In this document: in pieces, positions 14,698 to 23,666 of the stretch
Numbering within the stretch: position 1 is the first letter of the stretch
Layout: each line of letters begins with the position of its first letter
Origin: VGWB01 sp964480945
GTDB lineage: Bacteria > Bacteroidota > Ignavibacteria > UBA10030
Reading direction: 5' to 3'
Length of the DNA stretch: 27,768 bases
NCBI GenBank assembly: GCA_964480945.1
Contig: CAYZRX010000052.1
Location: 1-27,768 of the forward strand
Made by a program: the position numbers and the translations under genes
The notes under the pieces: model-generated
Database searches by the model: none
What the model saw: only the letters and a program-made list of their open reading frames with translations
Told to the model about the DNA's origin: nothing

Positions 14698-16887
14698 TCA
14701 ACGATGCCGCTTCCGACGTTTCGGCTCAACTTCAACGTCCGTGACGACCGCAAAATCGATCTCTCGCTCTTCCGGATTGACGCGGATCACCCGCACTTTG
14801 ACGAGATCTCCGAGCCGATATTGCTTCCCCGTCCTGCGACCGATGAGAGCGTATTTCTTCTCATCGTAGGTGTAGTAATCGTCCTGCAGGTCCCGGACAT
14901 GAATCATACCTTCCACGAGGAGGTCTTGGATCTCCACGAAGATCCCGAAGCGCGCGACACCCGAGATCACGCCGTCGAATTCATCGCCGACGTGCCGTTT
15001 CATGAACTCCACCTGCATCACCTTGACTGCTGCACGCTCCGCCTCCATCGCAACTCGTTCCATCACCGATGATTGCTTGGCGACGTACGGGAGGTGGCTC
15101 GCGATTTCCTCCCGCCGCTTGAGGGGCGCGGACCCCGCATATTCCTTCAACAAACGGTGAACGACAAGATCCGGATACCGCCGGATCGGCGAAGTAAAAT
15201 GCGAGTAGTACTCGAATCCCAGGCCGTAGTGACCGATGTTCTGCTCGGAATACACGGCTTTTGCCATCGCCCGCAACGCCACCTCATTGATGACGTTCTC
15301 GACGTCGGTCCCATGCACCTGATCCAGCAGCTTCTGCAGGTCGTTGGATCGAACGCCTCCGTCGAAATGGAGCTTGTAGCCGAACTGCTGGACAAAGGCC
15401 GCCAGCTCACGGATCCGGTCAGGATCGGGAGCATCATGAATTCGATAGAGGAACGGCTTTCGATGATCCTCCTTCTTTGCGAGGCCGACGTGTTTCGCGA
15501 TCACCTGATTGGCGAGGAGCATGAATTCCTCCACCAGGCGATGACTCTTCAGCCTGACCTTCTTGACGATCTCGATCGGCTTTCCCTCCTCGTCGAACCG
15601 GAACTTTGCTTCCGAGGTCTCGAAGTCGACGCTCCCTTCCTTCATGCGCTTACTCTTCAGCGCGGCGCTGAGAGTCCACATTCGTCCCAGTATCTCAAGG
15701 ATTGTCTTGCTCGGCGGGTCGTTGGACACCTCATCACTATCGGCGTCCAGGATTCTCTCGACCTCCTCATAGGTGAACCGCCGCGCGCTGGAGATAACGG
15801 TCTCGCGAATCTCGTAGTCTCTCACCAGGCCTTTGGGCGACACCGTCATGAAGACGGAATACGCCAGACGATCTTCCCGGGGCCGAAGACTGCAGAGGAT
15901 GTTCGAAAGCCTCTCGGGAAGCATCGGGATGACGGCATGAGGAAAGTAGACGCTCGTCCCGCGCTTCAGCGCTTCCTTGTCGATCTCGCCTCCCTCCTTG
16001 ACGTAAAAGGAGACGTCGGCTATATGGACTCCAAGGCGCATCGTTCCATCCGGCAGCTCCTGGAGGGAGACGGCATCGTCGAAGTCTTTTGCATCATCCG
16101 GATCGATCGTGAAGCAAATCTCCTTTCGAAAATCCAGACGCCTGCGGATTTCTGCTTCCGGGATTCGATCAGAAATAAGGTCAAGTTCTTTGAGCACGGC
16201 CGGGGGAAATTCGCCCGGGAGCCGAAACTCGCGGATCACCGACTTCATCTCGGCCGTAACGTCGCCCGCCCTTCCGAGCACCTCGACGATCCTCCCCTCC
16301 GGATTGAGATGCCCCACGCCCCACGATTCTATCTGGACCACAACCTTGTCCCCGGGAGTGGCCTTGTTGAGATGCTCCTTTGCCACAAACACGTCGCGGG
16401 CAATCTTCCGCTCGTCCGGGATCACGATGTGGAAGTGCCGGCTCTTCTCGAGCGTTCCAACCACATCCATTCTCCCGCGTTCCAGGATCCTGACGATCTC
16501 TCCCTCTCGCCGGGCGACTTCCCCTCCTCGACCCGACGCCTGAGGAAACAAGGAGACCTCAACCCTGTCTCCCTGGACTGCCATCCCGCGATAGCGAGGC
16601 GGAATAAAGATTTCCTCGTTCAGCTCCTCAACCGTCACGAAACCGAATCCCTGCGGGGTAGTGTGGTACACACCCGACAAGATCTGTGGTATCTCGAGGT
16701 GTCCAAACCGTCCGCCTTTCACCCTTCTGATCTTATTCATGTCCTGCAATGACCGCAGCGCCTGTTTGAACACCTGATAGTCAGAGGTGCTGCGCACGCT
16801 CAACCTTCGGGCTAGCTCTTTTGCGTGGAAGAGTTGGTTGGGGTATCGGGCGAGAAACGATACTATTTTGTCTGAGATGTGTTCGAT
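14698..16887 (-). CDS. rnr: Ribonuclease R (RNB-family 3'-5' exoribonuclease)
   Basis: A processive 3'-5' exoribonuclease that degrades structured RNA. The order is N-terminal winged helix, cold-shock domains (GFGFVTVEELNEEIFIPPR), the RNB catalytic domain with 'TIDPDDAKDFDDA' carrying the four metal-binding aspartates, and a C-terminal S1 domain (FDGVISGVARFGIFVEI) with a basic tail. The first ATG/GTG/TTG in frame is a TTG at 16803, which would cut the winged helix. Upstream codons continue the fold in frame (ISDKIVSFLARYPNQLFHAKELARRL). AGAGAGG (16895-16901) is followed at seven bases by ATC at 16887, my preferred but unusual start; the next ATC upstream, at 16890, is the alternative. It lies 61 bp after tamB and is probably cotranscribed with it. 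The identity is secure and the start is not. Confidence 0.93.
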   Translation of the reverse strand: MEHISDKIVSFLARYPNQLFHAKELARRLSVRSTSDYQVFKQALRSLQDMNKIRRVKGGRFGHLEIPQILSGVYHTTPQGFGFVTVEELNEEIFIPPRYRGMAVQGDRVEVSLFPQASGRGGEVARREGEIVRILERGRMDVVGTLEKSRHFHIVIPDERKIARDVFVAKEHLNKATPGDKVVVQIESWGVGHLNPEGRIVEVLGRAGDVTAEMKSVIREFRLPGEFPPAVLKELDLISDRIPEAEIRRRLDFRKEICFTIDPDDAKDFDDAVSLQELPDGTMRLGVHIADVSFYVKEGGEIDKEALKRGTSVYFPHAVIPMLPERLSNILCSLRPREDRLAYSVFMTVSPKGLVRDYEIRETVISSARRFTYEEVERILDADSDEVSNDPPSKTILEILGRMWTLSAALKSKRMKEGSVDFETSEAKFRFDEEGKPIEIVKKVRLKSHRLVEEFMLLANQVIAKHVGLAKKEDHRKPFLYRIHDAPDPDRIRELAAFVQQFGYKLHFDGGVRSNDLQKLLDQVHGTDVENVINEVALRAMAKAVYSEQNIGHYGLGFEYYSHFTSPIRRYPDLVVHRLLKEYAGSAPLKRREEIASHLPYVAKQSSVMERVAMEAERAAVKVMQVEFMKRHVGDEFDGVISGVARFGIFVEIQDLLVEGMIHVRDLQDDYYTYDEKKYALIGRRTGKQYRLGDLVKVRVIRVNPEEREIDFAVVTDVEVEPKRRKRHR

Positions 16888-16948
16888 GATGTTTCCTCTC
16901 TGCTGTTTTCTTTCACGGACACAAAAAAGTTCAACAGCGTCCCGTGAG

Positions 16949-19900
16949 CTAAAAAATGATTTTATAGAGCAGGCGTATTCCTTTGGACTCGCGTCGTTGG
17001 TCTACGCTTTCGACCCCCTCGACGCGCCGCTCCGCCTCGAGTACCAGGTTGCGCCACTTCTCCGAGCCGAGGATACTGCTCATCGGAAGCTGGATGCTCA
17101 CGTTTGCATTATTGATGTCGTTGAGCACCCGCCCGCCGAGACGGAAAATGGCGTCTCCCAGTTCGCCTGTCAGCCTCACATCGGCGGATTCCTGGAAGCT
17201 CCCTCCATAGTATAGCACATCGACGGAGCGGATGATCCCAAACTCCTTGCGCAGCAGATCCGTCAACGGCCCGGAGAGGACGGACGACGTGAGCCCGCCG
17301 AGAACGTTGCTGCTGGCCAAGGCGAGCCGATCCTGCTGTGTCAGTTCGTCTCGAAACGAACCGGTAATGAGAAACGCGATCGCATCTCCCTCAACATCTC
17401 CCGTGGTCTCCGGAATAAGATTATCGAACTGATCGTACCGCTCGAGCTCGGTTTTGACCTTCGGCTGCTCACGCGTCCCGGTGATGTCCAGCTTGACGAT
17501 GACCTTCTGCCCAAGCCCCTGCGTGGCGCTCGAGGACGAGGCGCCACCGACAGCCCGCGTTGAACTGGAGGTCGTATCCAGCGTCCCCCGGTAGTATCCT
17601 TCGTATGTCGCAACGACATCGAGCTCCGGGTTCAAGGGGTCGCCCGTGAACCGCAATTTGCCCGATGCATCAAGTTTCTTGATGTTGTTGTAGTACGATC
17701 CGCTCCCGAGCTCCACTTCGCCTGTCAATCGTACTTCATTTCCGTCCTTCCGGAAGATGGTTTTCCCTTTCAGAATGGCGAACAGTTCTTCGTTCGTGAG
17801 GTTCGTGAAAATAAACCGCACCTGCGTCAGGCCCTGGGTCTCCATGACGAGATTGTACGCAATGTTGTCCAAAAAGGATCCGCGGGCCGATGCCTGGCTA
17901 ACTTGGGAAGAACGTGCAACCACGGGAGGCTGGTGATAGTCACTCGGCCGTTCTTTGCCAGGCCGGTAGCCATCTGCCGAGCTCGCCCCGGTCTCCGGTT
18001 CTCCGTTCCCGCGACCCGCTGCACTGACATCGTCGATAACCCTGACCGGGATGGTGCTGCTCGGGAGGCTCTGGGCCTGACGGGTCGGCGGCAGCGTCAG
18101 ATTCGCATTCTTGACGTACAAGTTTCCCGAGACGTACGAGCGCGAAGGGGTCCCCTTCCACAGCACACCGTCCGAGCCGGTCGCAACGAAGAGGTCGCCG
18201 TACAGACTCTGCCCAGGCCGACGGGCGGACTCTTTCATCACCAGCAGTTGCCCGTTGGCGGCAATGTCAAAGTCTTTGATCTGAATCCCCTCAAGGGTGA
18301 AAGTCCCGGAGAGAGCCATCCTCCCATCCGGTCGATCCTCCTGGACATTTCGAATGGCAACATCTTGCAGAGCGATCCGTTGTCCGGAAGGGACGAGCTT
18401 TCCCTCGACGAGGTACGTCAGGCCGAGCGGCTTGAACAGGAAGCGCGCGTTTTCAATCGATAACGAGCCTTCGTACAGCGGCGAATTGACAGTTCCCCCC
18501 ATCCGCAGGTCGCAAACCAGGGTGCCGCTGAGATTGCCGAGCTGGGCAAGGAATGGGTTCAGGAACTCCAGCCGGAAGTTGGTCGAGTGAATGTCCAGGT
18601 TCATCTCACCTGCGAGCTCCGCCTCCGAGGCACTTCGCGACGACAGGTTGTAGGGGACGGTCCCGGAGATCAGCAGGTCGGGTTGAAGTGACGGCTCGTC
18701 AGATCGGCTGCGAAACTCTGTCATGACATGGAGCATGCGTTCTGCGTACGACCACCTCGCGAGGATTTCACCGAATGAGGTGTTCTCGTACCGCACCCCC
18801 TTCGCATTGAGCTCAAACGAGAACGTAGGGTCCTCAATACTCCCCTTGAACGCGGCGGCAGCATTGACCGTACCGTCAAAGATCGCGCCCGATTCGCCCA
18901 GTGCAAGACCGGGGTCAATCTTCGGGAGATCGTTGAGAAGGAGGTTCTTCACCGACACCGTGAGGTCGGACACTCCTCCGGGGTCGAAGAGGCCCGCTGC
19001 ACTCACTTCTTCCGCTTCGTGACGCAGCCGGAGATCCGCAATTTCCAACCCGTCACTGCCGAGCCTTAATCGGACAGGGTTGATATTCTCGAAAGCGTAG
19101 GTGCTGAAATCAGCCTTCAGCCGGCGGAGGTCGAAGCTCACGAGTCCCGAGTCAGCGCGTGACGTTCCCTCCGCATCGATCGCGATCAGCGAATCCAGCA
19201 GCACGGCAATGCGAAAGTCGCTCACGTCTCCCTTCATCTTGAGATCCGCGACGAGACCTGAGCTGTGCAGAGAGTTGATGTTGAAATATCTTGCCTGCAG
19301 ACCCACGGAGGCGGAGAGCGAATCCATCACCAATGCTTGAGCGAGCCCTCCGAGCTCAAAGGAGAGCACGGCATCCTGGAATTCCATGCGGAGCCTCTGA
19401 CCGGCGAGGTCAAGCCGTTCCACCGAGACCTCTCCGCTCAAATGGCTTCCCTCCGTCGAGGTCCTCACTCGTCCGTTCAGGCTGAAACTCCCGTAGAGCC
19501 CCGTGCGCAGGACGACGCCGAGAGGATAGCAGTCCTTCACATGAAGTTTGACTTCGGCATCCAAGGGCTCCTTCTGGTCCTTTGCGGTTGGTCGAAAATC
19601 AGCGACGACGGTTTGGGCGGGCGAGGAAGGCCGGAGAGAATCCAGCGTGCTTAGTCGATAGCGGATGGTCTGGCCGAGAAGTGTCGTCGCGTTCGTGATC
19701 GTCGAGAGGAGCGTCGCGGGGGCAAACGTACCCTCGACGTCGAGATCTGCGGGGTCGGACGTAAAGTGCAGCCACTGACGCGCTCGGTCCGTCGTGTTCA
19801 GACGAATCGTCAGTCCCCCGCCCTCAAAATTCACCGTATCAAAGGAGGACTGGAAGAAATTCACGCCGAACTCTCCGCGCAGAGCGTCCAGCCGTAGACC

Positions 19901-21550
19901 TGTTCCTTGAGCGTGAAGATCGAATGATAAATCGCTCGTTTGCTGTTTGCGGCGCGTGATCTCCGCCAGGTTCAGTGAGTTGACCCGCCCGTTGATCTCG
20001 TACGATACGGAATCATTGACGCCAATCGTCATCTTGCCGCTAAGGTCCAACCTGGTCGAGCTCGCGCGGACCGCTACCCGCGTGCGAACCGTTCGATCAG
20101 CAATGTCCGTCACGATGACCGACCGACCCAGGGGCAATCCATAAAACTCCGATGAATCGACCTCGACACGAACGACCGCCGTGAGATCCTTCAGCCGGGT
20201 GCCGCTCCCCTTGATGGACGCCGTCCCGTTTAGACTGCTCGCCAGGAGCGTGTCGCCCGCCAGGGGAGCCATGTTGAAGTCGCGGGTATTCAGCGTTCCT
20301 TCATAGGAGAGGCCGCCGTGTTGAGCGTCGATCTGCGCGTCAACATCGACTCTCCCTACGTCAGATATGCTCGCCAACCGAGCCGTGAAGGCGGTGGGTC
20401 TTCCTTTGAACCCGAGGTCGTACTCGACCCGACCCAATGAGCCCAGGTTCGGGAGATGAAGTCCGGGGAGAAGTTCCGCAACATCCAGAAAATCCACGTT
20501 GTTCTTGGTGCAAGCAAGGTCGAGCTCAAGATCCCGGGGATGATCGAGATGGGAGAGACTCCCGGCCACATGAACGACGGAAAGAGAGGTTCGAACCGTG
20601 GCCTCGCGAACGCGCAACTGGCCAAATGCACCGTCGGCATCGACCTGGCCCGAGACGTCTTTGTCCAGGAAGCCAATGGCGGTGCCGACGAACGCCGTCA
20701 GCTCCCTGAGGTCGAGCTTCGCCACTTCCAAATGAAGGGAGACAGGAGAGCGTTGGAGGGCCCCCAAGCTGTCAATCTTCATGAGATTCGTTCGCTCGAT
20801 CGCCGCGTCAACACGGAGATGCGACTTCTCCGTCGCGACTTCAAGTTTCTGCACCGACGTCGACGAAGGGTCCCACTTGAATTCGCCTCCCAGCTGTCGC
20901 AGCACAATATGCGGACGAGCCAGCTTGAAGGAGAGAGACCGTATCGAGGCCGAAATGCTGCCCGCACGAATAGTCGCCCCCGCGTCCAGTTCCAAGGAAT
21001 CCAGGCGGATGTCGGCATAATCAACGATATCCGGCACCCTGGTATAATTGCTGTCACTCAATCGCCGCTCGATCCTCAGCGAATCGAGCAGAGTGAATCG
21101 GGCGTTTCTCACCTGCAATTGTCTGAGATCCACAACCCAAGGAGAGGGGGTCGTGTCCGCGCGGGCCGGCTTGATCAGTCGGGCGATATTCCAGGATCCA
21201 CCGGCAGAGCGCACAAAGTTGAAGGTGGGATTGACGAGCGTGACACGCGTGAGAAAGATGTGCTTCGCGAGCAGGCTGAGAGGATCGTATCTCGCCTCCA
21301 GGCGCTCGATCGTTGCAAGGTTTTCACCCGACTCGCGCACCAGGACACTATCCACGTGAAAACCTGTGAAGAGATTTCCTTTCAATGCGCCAACGGAGAT
21401 CTCGCCTCTGATGCCGGTGGACGCCGCCTCGATGAACTTGTCGCGGAGATACGACCGGAAGGCATTGGTCTGGGTGAAGCCGATAATGACGATCGCCGCA
21501 AACAATGCGATGACGCCGAGGTAATATGTCGTCCGAAAGAGCTTTTTCAC
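16949..21550 (-). CDS. tamB: TamB-like translocation and assembly module protein (DUF490)
   Basis: A 1533-residue periplasm-spanning protein. A single N-terminal membrane anchor (about residues 8-26, LGVIALFAAIVIIGF) is followed by a very long repetitive beta-rich region with AsmA-like character near the start (LYALL-type 'IFLTRVTLVNPTFNFVRSAGGSWNIARLI'). The TamB/DUF490 C-terminal domain comes last (LTGELGDAIFRLGGRVLNDINNANVSIQLPM ... GIRLLYKIIF). TamB-type proteins link inner and outer membranes and serve beta-barrel assembly and/or phospholipid transport with an Omp85 partner, TamA. No classical TamA with POTRA repeats is in the window. The start is GTG (21550) with only a weak AAGGA upstream. 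It follows the heptose genes by 57 bp and precedes rnr in the same direction. Confidence 0.89.
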   Translation of the reverse strand: MKKLFRTTYYLGVIALFAAIVIIGFTQTNAFRSYLRDKFIEAASTGIRGEISVGALKGNLFTGFHVDSVLVRESGENLATIERLEARYDPLSLLAKHIFLTRVTLVNPTFNFVRSAGGSWNIARLIKPARADTTPSPWVVDLRQLQVRNARFTLLDSLRIERRLSDSNYTRVPDIVDYADIRLDSLELDAGATIRAGSISASIRSLSFKLARPHIVLRQLGGEFKWDPSSTSVQKLEVATEKSHLRVDAAIERTNLMKIDSLGALQRSPVSLHLEVAKLDLRELTAFVGTAIGFLDKDVSGQVDADGAFGQLRVREATVRTSLSVVHVAGSLSHLDHPRDLELDLACTKNNVDFLDVAELLPGLHLPNLGSLGRVEYDLGFKGRPTAFTARLASISDVGRVDVDAQIDAQHGGLSYEGTLNTRDFNMAPLAGDTLLASSLNGTASIKGSGTRLKDLTAVVRVEVDSSEFYGLPLGRSVIVTDIADRTVRTRVAVRASSTRLDLSGKMTIGVNDSVSYEINGRVNSLNLAEITRRKQQTSDLSFDLHAQGTGLRLDALRGEFGVNFFQSSFDTVNFEGGGLTIRLNTTDRARQWLHFTSDPADLDVEGTFAPATLLSTITNATTLLGQTIRYRLSTLDSLRPSSPAQTVVADFRPTAKDQKEPLDAEVKLHVKDCYPLGVVLRTGLYGSFSLNGRVRTSTEGSHLSGEVSVERLDLAGQRLRMEFQDAVLSFELGGLAQALVMDSLSASVGLQARYFNINSLHSSGLVADLKMKGDVSDFRIAVLLDSLIAIDAEGTSRADSGLVSFDLRRLKADFSTYAFENINPVRLRLGSDGLEIADLRLRHEAEEVSAAGLFDPGGVSDLTVSVKNLLLNDLPKIDPGLALGESGAIFDGTVNAAAAFKGSIEDPTFSFELNAKGVRYENTSFGEILARWSYAERMLHVMTEFRSRSDEPSLQPDLLISGTVPYNLSSRSASEAELAGEMNLDIHSTNFRLEFLNPFLAQLGNLSGTLVCDLRMGGTVNSPLYEGSLSIENARFLFKPLGLTYLVEGKLVPSGQRIALQDVAIRNVQEDRPDGRMALSGTFTLEGIQIKDFDIAANGQLLVMKESARRPGQSLYGDLFVATGSDGVLWKGTPSRSYVSGNLYVKNANLTLPPTRQAQSLPSSTIPVRVIDDVSAAGRGNGEPETGASSADGYRPGKERPSDYHQPPVVARSSQVSQASARGSFLDNIAYNLVMETQGLTQVRFIFTNLTNEELFAILKGKTIFRKDGNEVRLTGEVELGSGSYYNNIKKLDASGKLRFTGDPLNPELDVVATYEGYYRGTLDTTSSSTRAVGGASSSSATQGLGQKVIVKLDITGTREQPKVKTELERYDQFDNLIPETTGDVEGDAIAFLITGSFRDELTQQDRLALASSNVLGGLTSSVLSGPLTDLLRKEFGIIRSVDVLYYGGSFQESADVRLTGELGDAIFRLGGRVLNDINNANVSIQLPMSSILGSEKWRNLVLEAERRVEGVESVDQRRESKGIRLLYKIIF

Positions 21551-21607
21551 AAGAGAGGAGTTCCTTCTGCAGAGAGCAGGAGAAGAAGGCGAGTCGTCAG
21601 TAACACC

Positions 21608-22105
21608 TCAACTGCGCGTCACCGCATGGGGAAGGACCATCTGAGCGATTTTTTGAATGATTCCCGTCGTCGAGCGATTGGGGAGATAGTCGATGGTGTG
21701 CACGGAGCCGCCGGCCGCTTCCACGACATCCCGCCCGACAATCTCTTCAGCTCGCCAATCAGCTCCCTTCACAAGAATATCCGGCACGACCGCGCGGATC
21801 AGTTCGTAGGGGGTCTCCTCCGCGAAAACGGAGACGAAATCAACGACCGCCAGCGCAGCAAGGATGACTGCCCGGTCTTCTTCTCCCACGATCGGGCGAC
21901 CCTGTCCTTTCAGCTGGCGCACAGAGTCGTCAGCGTTCAACCCGACGATCAGAATGTCTCCAAGTGCTTTGGCCTTCGTCAAATAGTCAACATGCCCCCG
22001 GTGGAGAATGTCAAAGCAGCCGTTCGTAAAGACAACGCGCTTCCCCGCCCGCCGGAGCTCTTGGCGGATCTTGACCAATTCAGCCCGTGAGACAACGATG
22101 CCCAT
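21608..22105 (-). CDS. rfaE2: D-glycero-beta-D-manno-heptose 1-phosphate adenylyltransferase
   Basis: A 165-residue nucleotidyltransferase that joins heptose-1-phosphate to AMP from ATP, giving ADP-heptose for LPS core or for other heptosylated products. The class motif GCFDILHRGHVDYL contains HxGH at 35-38. 'GLNADDSVRQLKGQGRP' and the closing 'NRSTTGIIQKI' (equivalent to the family's STS.II) are also present. It is a separate gene rather than the C-terminal half of a fused HldE. The start could be a GTG at 22117 overlapping the kinase stop. I prefer the ATG at 22105 preceded by AGAAGG. Translational coupling to the kinase gene is likely in either case. Confidence 0.92.
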   Translation of the reverse strand: MGIVVSRAELVKIRQELRRAGKRVVFTNGCFDILHRGHVDYLTKAKALGDILIVGLNADDSVRQLKGQGRPIVGEEDRAVILAALAVVDFVSVFAEETPYELIRAVVPDILVKGADWRAEEIVGRDVVEAAGGSVHTIDYLPNRSTTGIIQKIAQMVLPHAVTRS

Positions 22106-22113
22106 ATCCCTTC

Positions 22114-23115
22114 TCACACGTGATCGATGCTCTTGAGTACCGTTTGCAGCAAAAGGTCTCGATCGATCGGGACGATCCCCGCCTCACCGCAAACCACTCC
22201 GCCGGCGAAGTTCGCCAAGCTCGATGCTTCCTTGATCGAAGCCCCCGCCGCCAGCGCCATTGTCAGCGTCGAAATGACCGTATCACCGGCGCCGGAAACA
22301 TCGGCGATCTGGCGTGCTGCGGTGGGTACATGGGTGGCTTCCCCGCCACGCTCAAAAAGTGACATTCCGTTCTCTCCGAGCGTCAGTAACACGCTTTCGG
22401 GCTCTAGGCGTTCTATCAGCGTCCGGCCCGCCTGCTCCACACTCTGCTGATCGTGGAGGCGGACGCCCAGTGCTTCTTCCGTCTCCTTTCGATTCGGCTT
22501 GAAAACGGTCACCCGTTTGTATTCGAAGAAGTTATTGAATTTCGGATCGACGGTGATAGCTTTCCGACTCCGTAGGGCGATTTCAACCAGTTCGCGAATG
22601 AGGTTCTTGACGATGACGCCTTTGTTGTAATCCTCGATGATGATGGCATCCAGAGAGCCGATGTGACGTCGCAGGATATCAAGTACCTTCTCCTGGATAT
22701 GCTCCCCGACATTCTCTTTGACTTCCTTGTCGACACGGACGACGTGCTGATGGTGGGCGATAACCCGCGTCTTGACTGTCGTGGGCCTCGCGGGATCGAC
22801 GAGCACGCCCTCAAGCGGAAAACCGCCGTCTCGGGCGAGAGCTTGGAACGCCTTCCCCGCCTCGTCATTGCCGATGACGCCTACCATAATCGGAATTCCT
22901 CCCAGGGAGGCAACGTTGTTTGCCACATTTGCGGCCCCACCCAAGCGGGTTGATTCCGACTCAACCTCGACCACCGGAACCGGCGCCTCGGGGGAGATTC
23001 GAGCCACCGAGCCCCAGTAGTACCGATCAAGCATCAAATCCCCGACAACAGCTATCCGTTTGCCTGTAAAGGCGCCAAAGAGGGACCGGAGCCGATCTGG
23101 GTTAAGCGCCACCAA
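22114..23115 (-). CDS. rfaE1: D-glycero-beta-D-manno-heptose-7-phosphate kinase
   Basis: A 333-residue PfkB/ribokinase-fold enzyme acting before the adenylyltransferase in ADP-heptose synthesis. Visible features are the family N-terminal segment 'VVGDLMLDRYYWGSVARISPEAPVPVVEVE', the glycine-rich GGAANVANNVASLGG (59-73), 'VDPKFNNFFEY' and the C-terminal PfkB signature DVSGAGDTV with catalytic Asp at 278. The frame begins TTG GTG (23115/23112). AAAGG sits seven bases before the TTG and ten before the GTG, so either may be used. It is the first gene of the leftward envelope operon, behind a clear promoter. The bisphosphate product needs GmhB, which is not in the window. Confidence 0.92.
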   Translation of the reverse strand: MVALNPDRLRSLFGAFTGKRIAVVGDLMLDRYYWGSVARISPEAPVPVVEVESESTRLGGAANVANNVASLGGIPIMVGVIGNDEAGKAFQALARDGGFPLEGVLVDPARPTTVKTRVIAHHQHVVRVDKEVKENVGEHIQEKVLDILRRHIGSLDAIIIEDYNKGVIVKNLIRELVEIALRSRKAITVDPKFNNFFEYKRVTVFKPNRKETEEALGVRLHDQQSVEQAGRTLIERLEPESVLLTLGENGMSLFERGGEATHVPTAARQIADVSGAGDTVISTLTMALAAGASIKEASSLANFAGGVVCGEAGIVPIDRDLLLQTVLKSIDHV

Positions 23116-23150
23116 AAATATGCCTTTGTTTGTAGGTCGAATTTCTCACA

Positions 23151-23179
23151 AATATACCGACAAAACGACCGACAAGCAA
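23151..23179 (-). promoter_or_regulatory. Promoter of the heptose/tamB/rnr operon
   Basis: On the minus strand TTGCTT (23174-23179), exactly 17 bases and TATATT (23151-23156) place the start site about 30 bases upstream of the kinase start codon. The -10 is identical to those of the thiamine operon and the tRNA gene. Confidence 0.7.
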
Positions 23180-23272
23180 GGTAGGCTGCAGTCAGAACTG
23201 GACGCGGACGGACAGAATACTCTGCAGTGGACAAAACGCGAGACTTTTGTGAGCGGGGAGGCGAAGCGGCGA

Positions 23273-23301
23273 TTGAAAAGAGGCACCCTTCTTCGTATAT
23301 T
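23273..23301 (+). promoter_or_regulatory. Promoter of tRNA-Leu
   Basis: TTGAAA (23273-23278), a 17-base spacer and TATATT (23296-23301) put the start near 23308, about 40 bases before the mature tRNA 5' end. The leader would consist mostly of the hairpin at 23308-23330. Confidence 0.75.
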
Positions 23302-23307
23302 GGAGTT

Positions 23308-23330
23308 GTCCCCGCCATTGAAGCGGGGAC
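23308..23330 (+). repeat. GTCCC-type palindrome in the tRNA leader (copy H0)
   Basis: GTCCCCGC (23308-23315) and GCGGGGAC (23323-23330) form a perfect 8-bp stem with the seven-base loop CATTGAA, followed by TTCC. It has the same layout as the palindromes downstream of the tRNA. Confidence 0.75.
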
Positions 23331-23347
23331 TTCCATCATCGAGCGCT

Positions 23348-23431
23348 GCCCGGATGGCGAAACTGGCAGACGCGCTAGCTTCAGGAGCTAGTGGCCGCAA
23401 GGTCGTGCAGGTTCAAGTCCTGTTCCGGGCA
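23348..23431 (+). tRNA. tRNA-Leu(CAG)
   Basis: An 84-base class II tRNA. The acceptor arms GCCCGGA (23348-23354) and TCCGGGC (23424-23430) pair perfectly. The D arm contains GGCAGACGC. The anticodon stem CTAGC/GCTAG encloses loop TTCAGGA, giving anticodon CAG. A long variable arm follows, then the T arm GCAGG-TTCAAGT-CCTGT with the usual GTTCAAGTCC. The discriminator is A at 23431, and CCA is not encoded (CAAAG follows). CAG reads the CUG leucine codon. Confidence 0.96.
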
Positions 23432-23432
23432 C

Positions 23433-23471
23433 AAAGACGATCGCCCGCCTTTCGGTGGGCGATTCGTCTTT
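23433..23471 (+). terminator. Intrinsic terminator T1 of tRNA-Leu
   Basis: Seventeen base pairs (one G-U) around a four-base TTTC loop, with an A-rich outer 5' side, GC core TCGCCCGCC, T-rich outer 3' side, and one unpaired T (23464) between inner and outer stems. It begins two bases after the tRNA discriminator. Confidence 0.88.
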
Positions 23472-23506
23472 TCGCTCACAGATTGACCATGACCCAAGTT
23501 GAGCAA

Positions 23507-23523
23507 GTCCCGTTGTATGGGAC
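23507..23523. repeat. GTCCC-type palindrome (copy H1a)
   Basis: GTCCC and GGGAC enclose the seven-base loop GTTGTAT. The preceding CAAGTCCCGTT resembles the tRNA T-arm sequence CAAGTCCTGTT. Confidence 0.6.
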
Positions 23524-23530
23524 GAGCGAA

Positions 23531-23553
23531 ATCCCGACGCTCTGTGTCGGGAT
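23531..23553. repeat. ATCCC-type palindrome (copy H1b)
   Basis: ATCCCGAC (23531-23538) and GTCGGGAT (23546-23553) form a perfect 8-bp stem with loop GCTCTGT, running directly into a copy of the tRNA 3' end. Confidence 0.75.
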
Positions 23554-23567
23554 CCTGTTCCGGGCAC
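23553..23567 (+). repeat. Exact 15-base copy of the tRNA-Leu 3' end
   Basis: TCCTGTTCCGGGCAC is identical to 23418-23432 (T-arm 3' strand, acceptor 3' strand, discriminator and next base) and, like the original, is followed within two bases by a terminator hairpin. The rest of the tRNA is absent. Confidence 0.85.
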
Positions 23568-23568
23568 G

Positions 23569-23609
23569 AAGAAACCAAAACCACCCTTCCGGGTGGTTTT
23601 GTGTTTCTT
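23569..23609 (+). terminator. Intrinsic-terminator-like hairpin T2
   Basis: Outer arms AAGAAAC/GTTTCTT and inner arms AAAACCACCC/GGGTGGTTTT close a TTCC loop, giving 18 pairs with one unpaired T (23602) on the 3' side, the same place as in T1. Confidence 0.85.
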
Positions 23610-23645
23610 GCGTCTCACTCGAAAACGACTTGGTAGTCCTGCCTG

Positions 23646-23666
23646 TCCCGCCGTTGTTTGGCGGGA
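23646..23666. repeat. TCCCG-type palindrome (copy H2)
   Basis: TCCCGCC (23646-23652) and GGCGGGA (23660-23666) pair perfectly around loop GTTGTTT, nearly the loop of H1a. Confidence 0.72.

Noticed and set aside
15073..16752. 559-residue open frame on the plus strand
   Set aside because: It is fully antisense to the RNase R gene, which has intact catalytic motifs; no independent support.
20456..22090. 544-residue open frame on the plus strand
   Set aside because: It lies opposite tamB and the heptose adenylyltransferase gene, is rich in Arg, Asp and His as expected for a shadow frame in GC-rich DNA, and matches no family I know.
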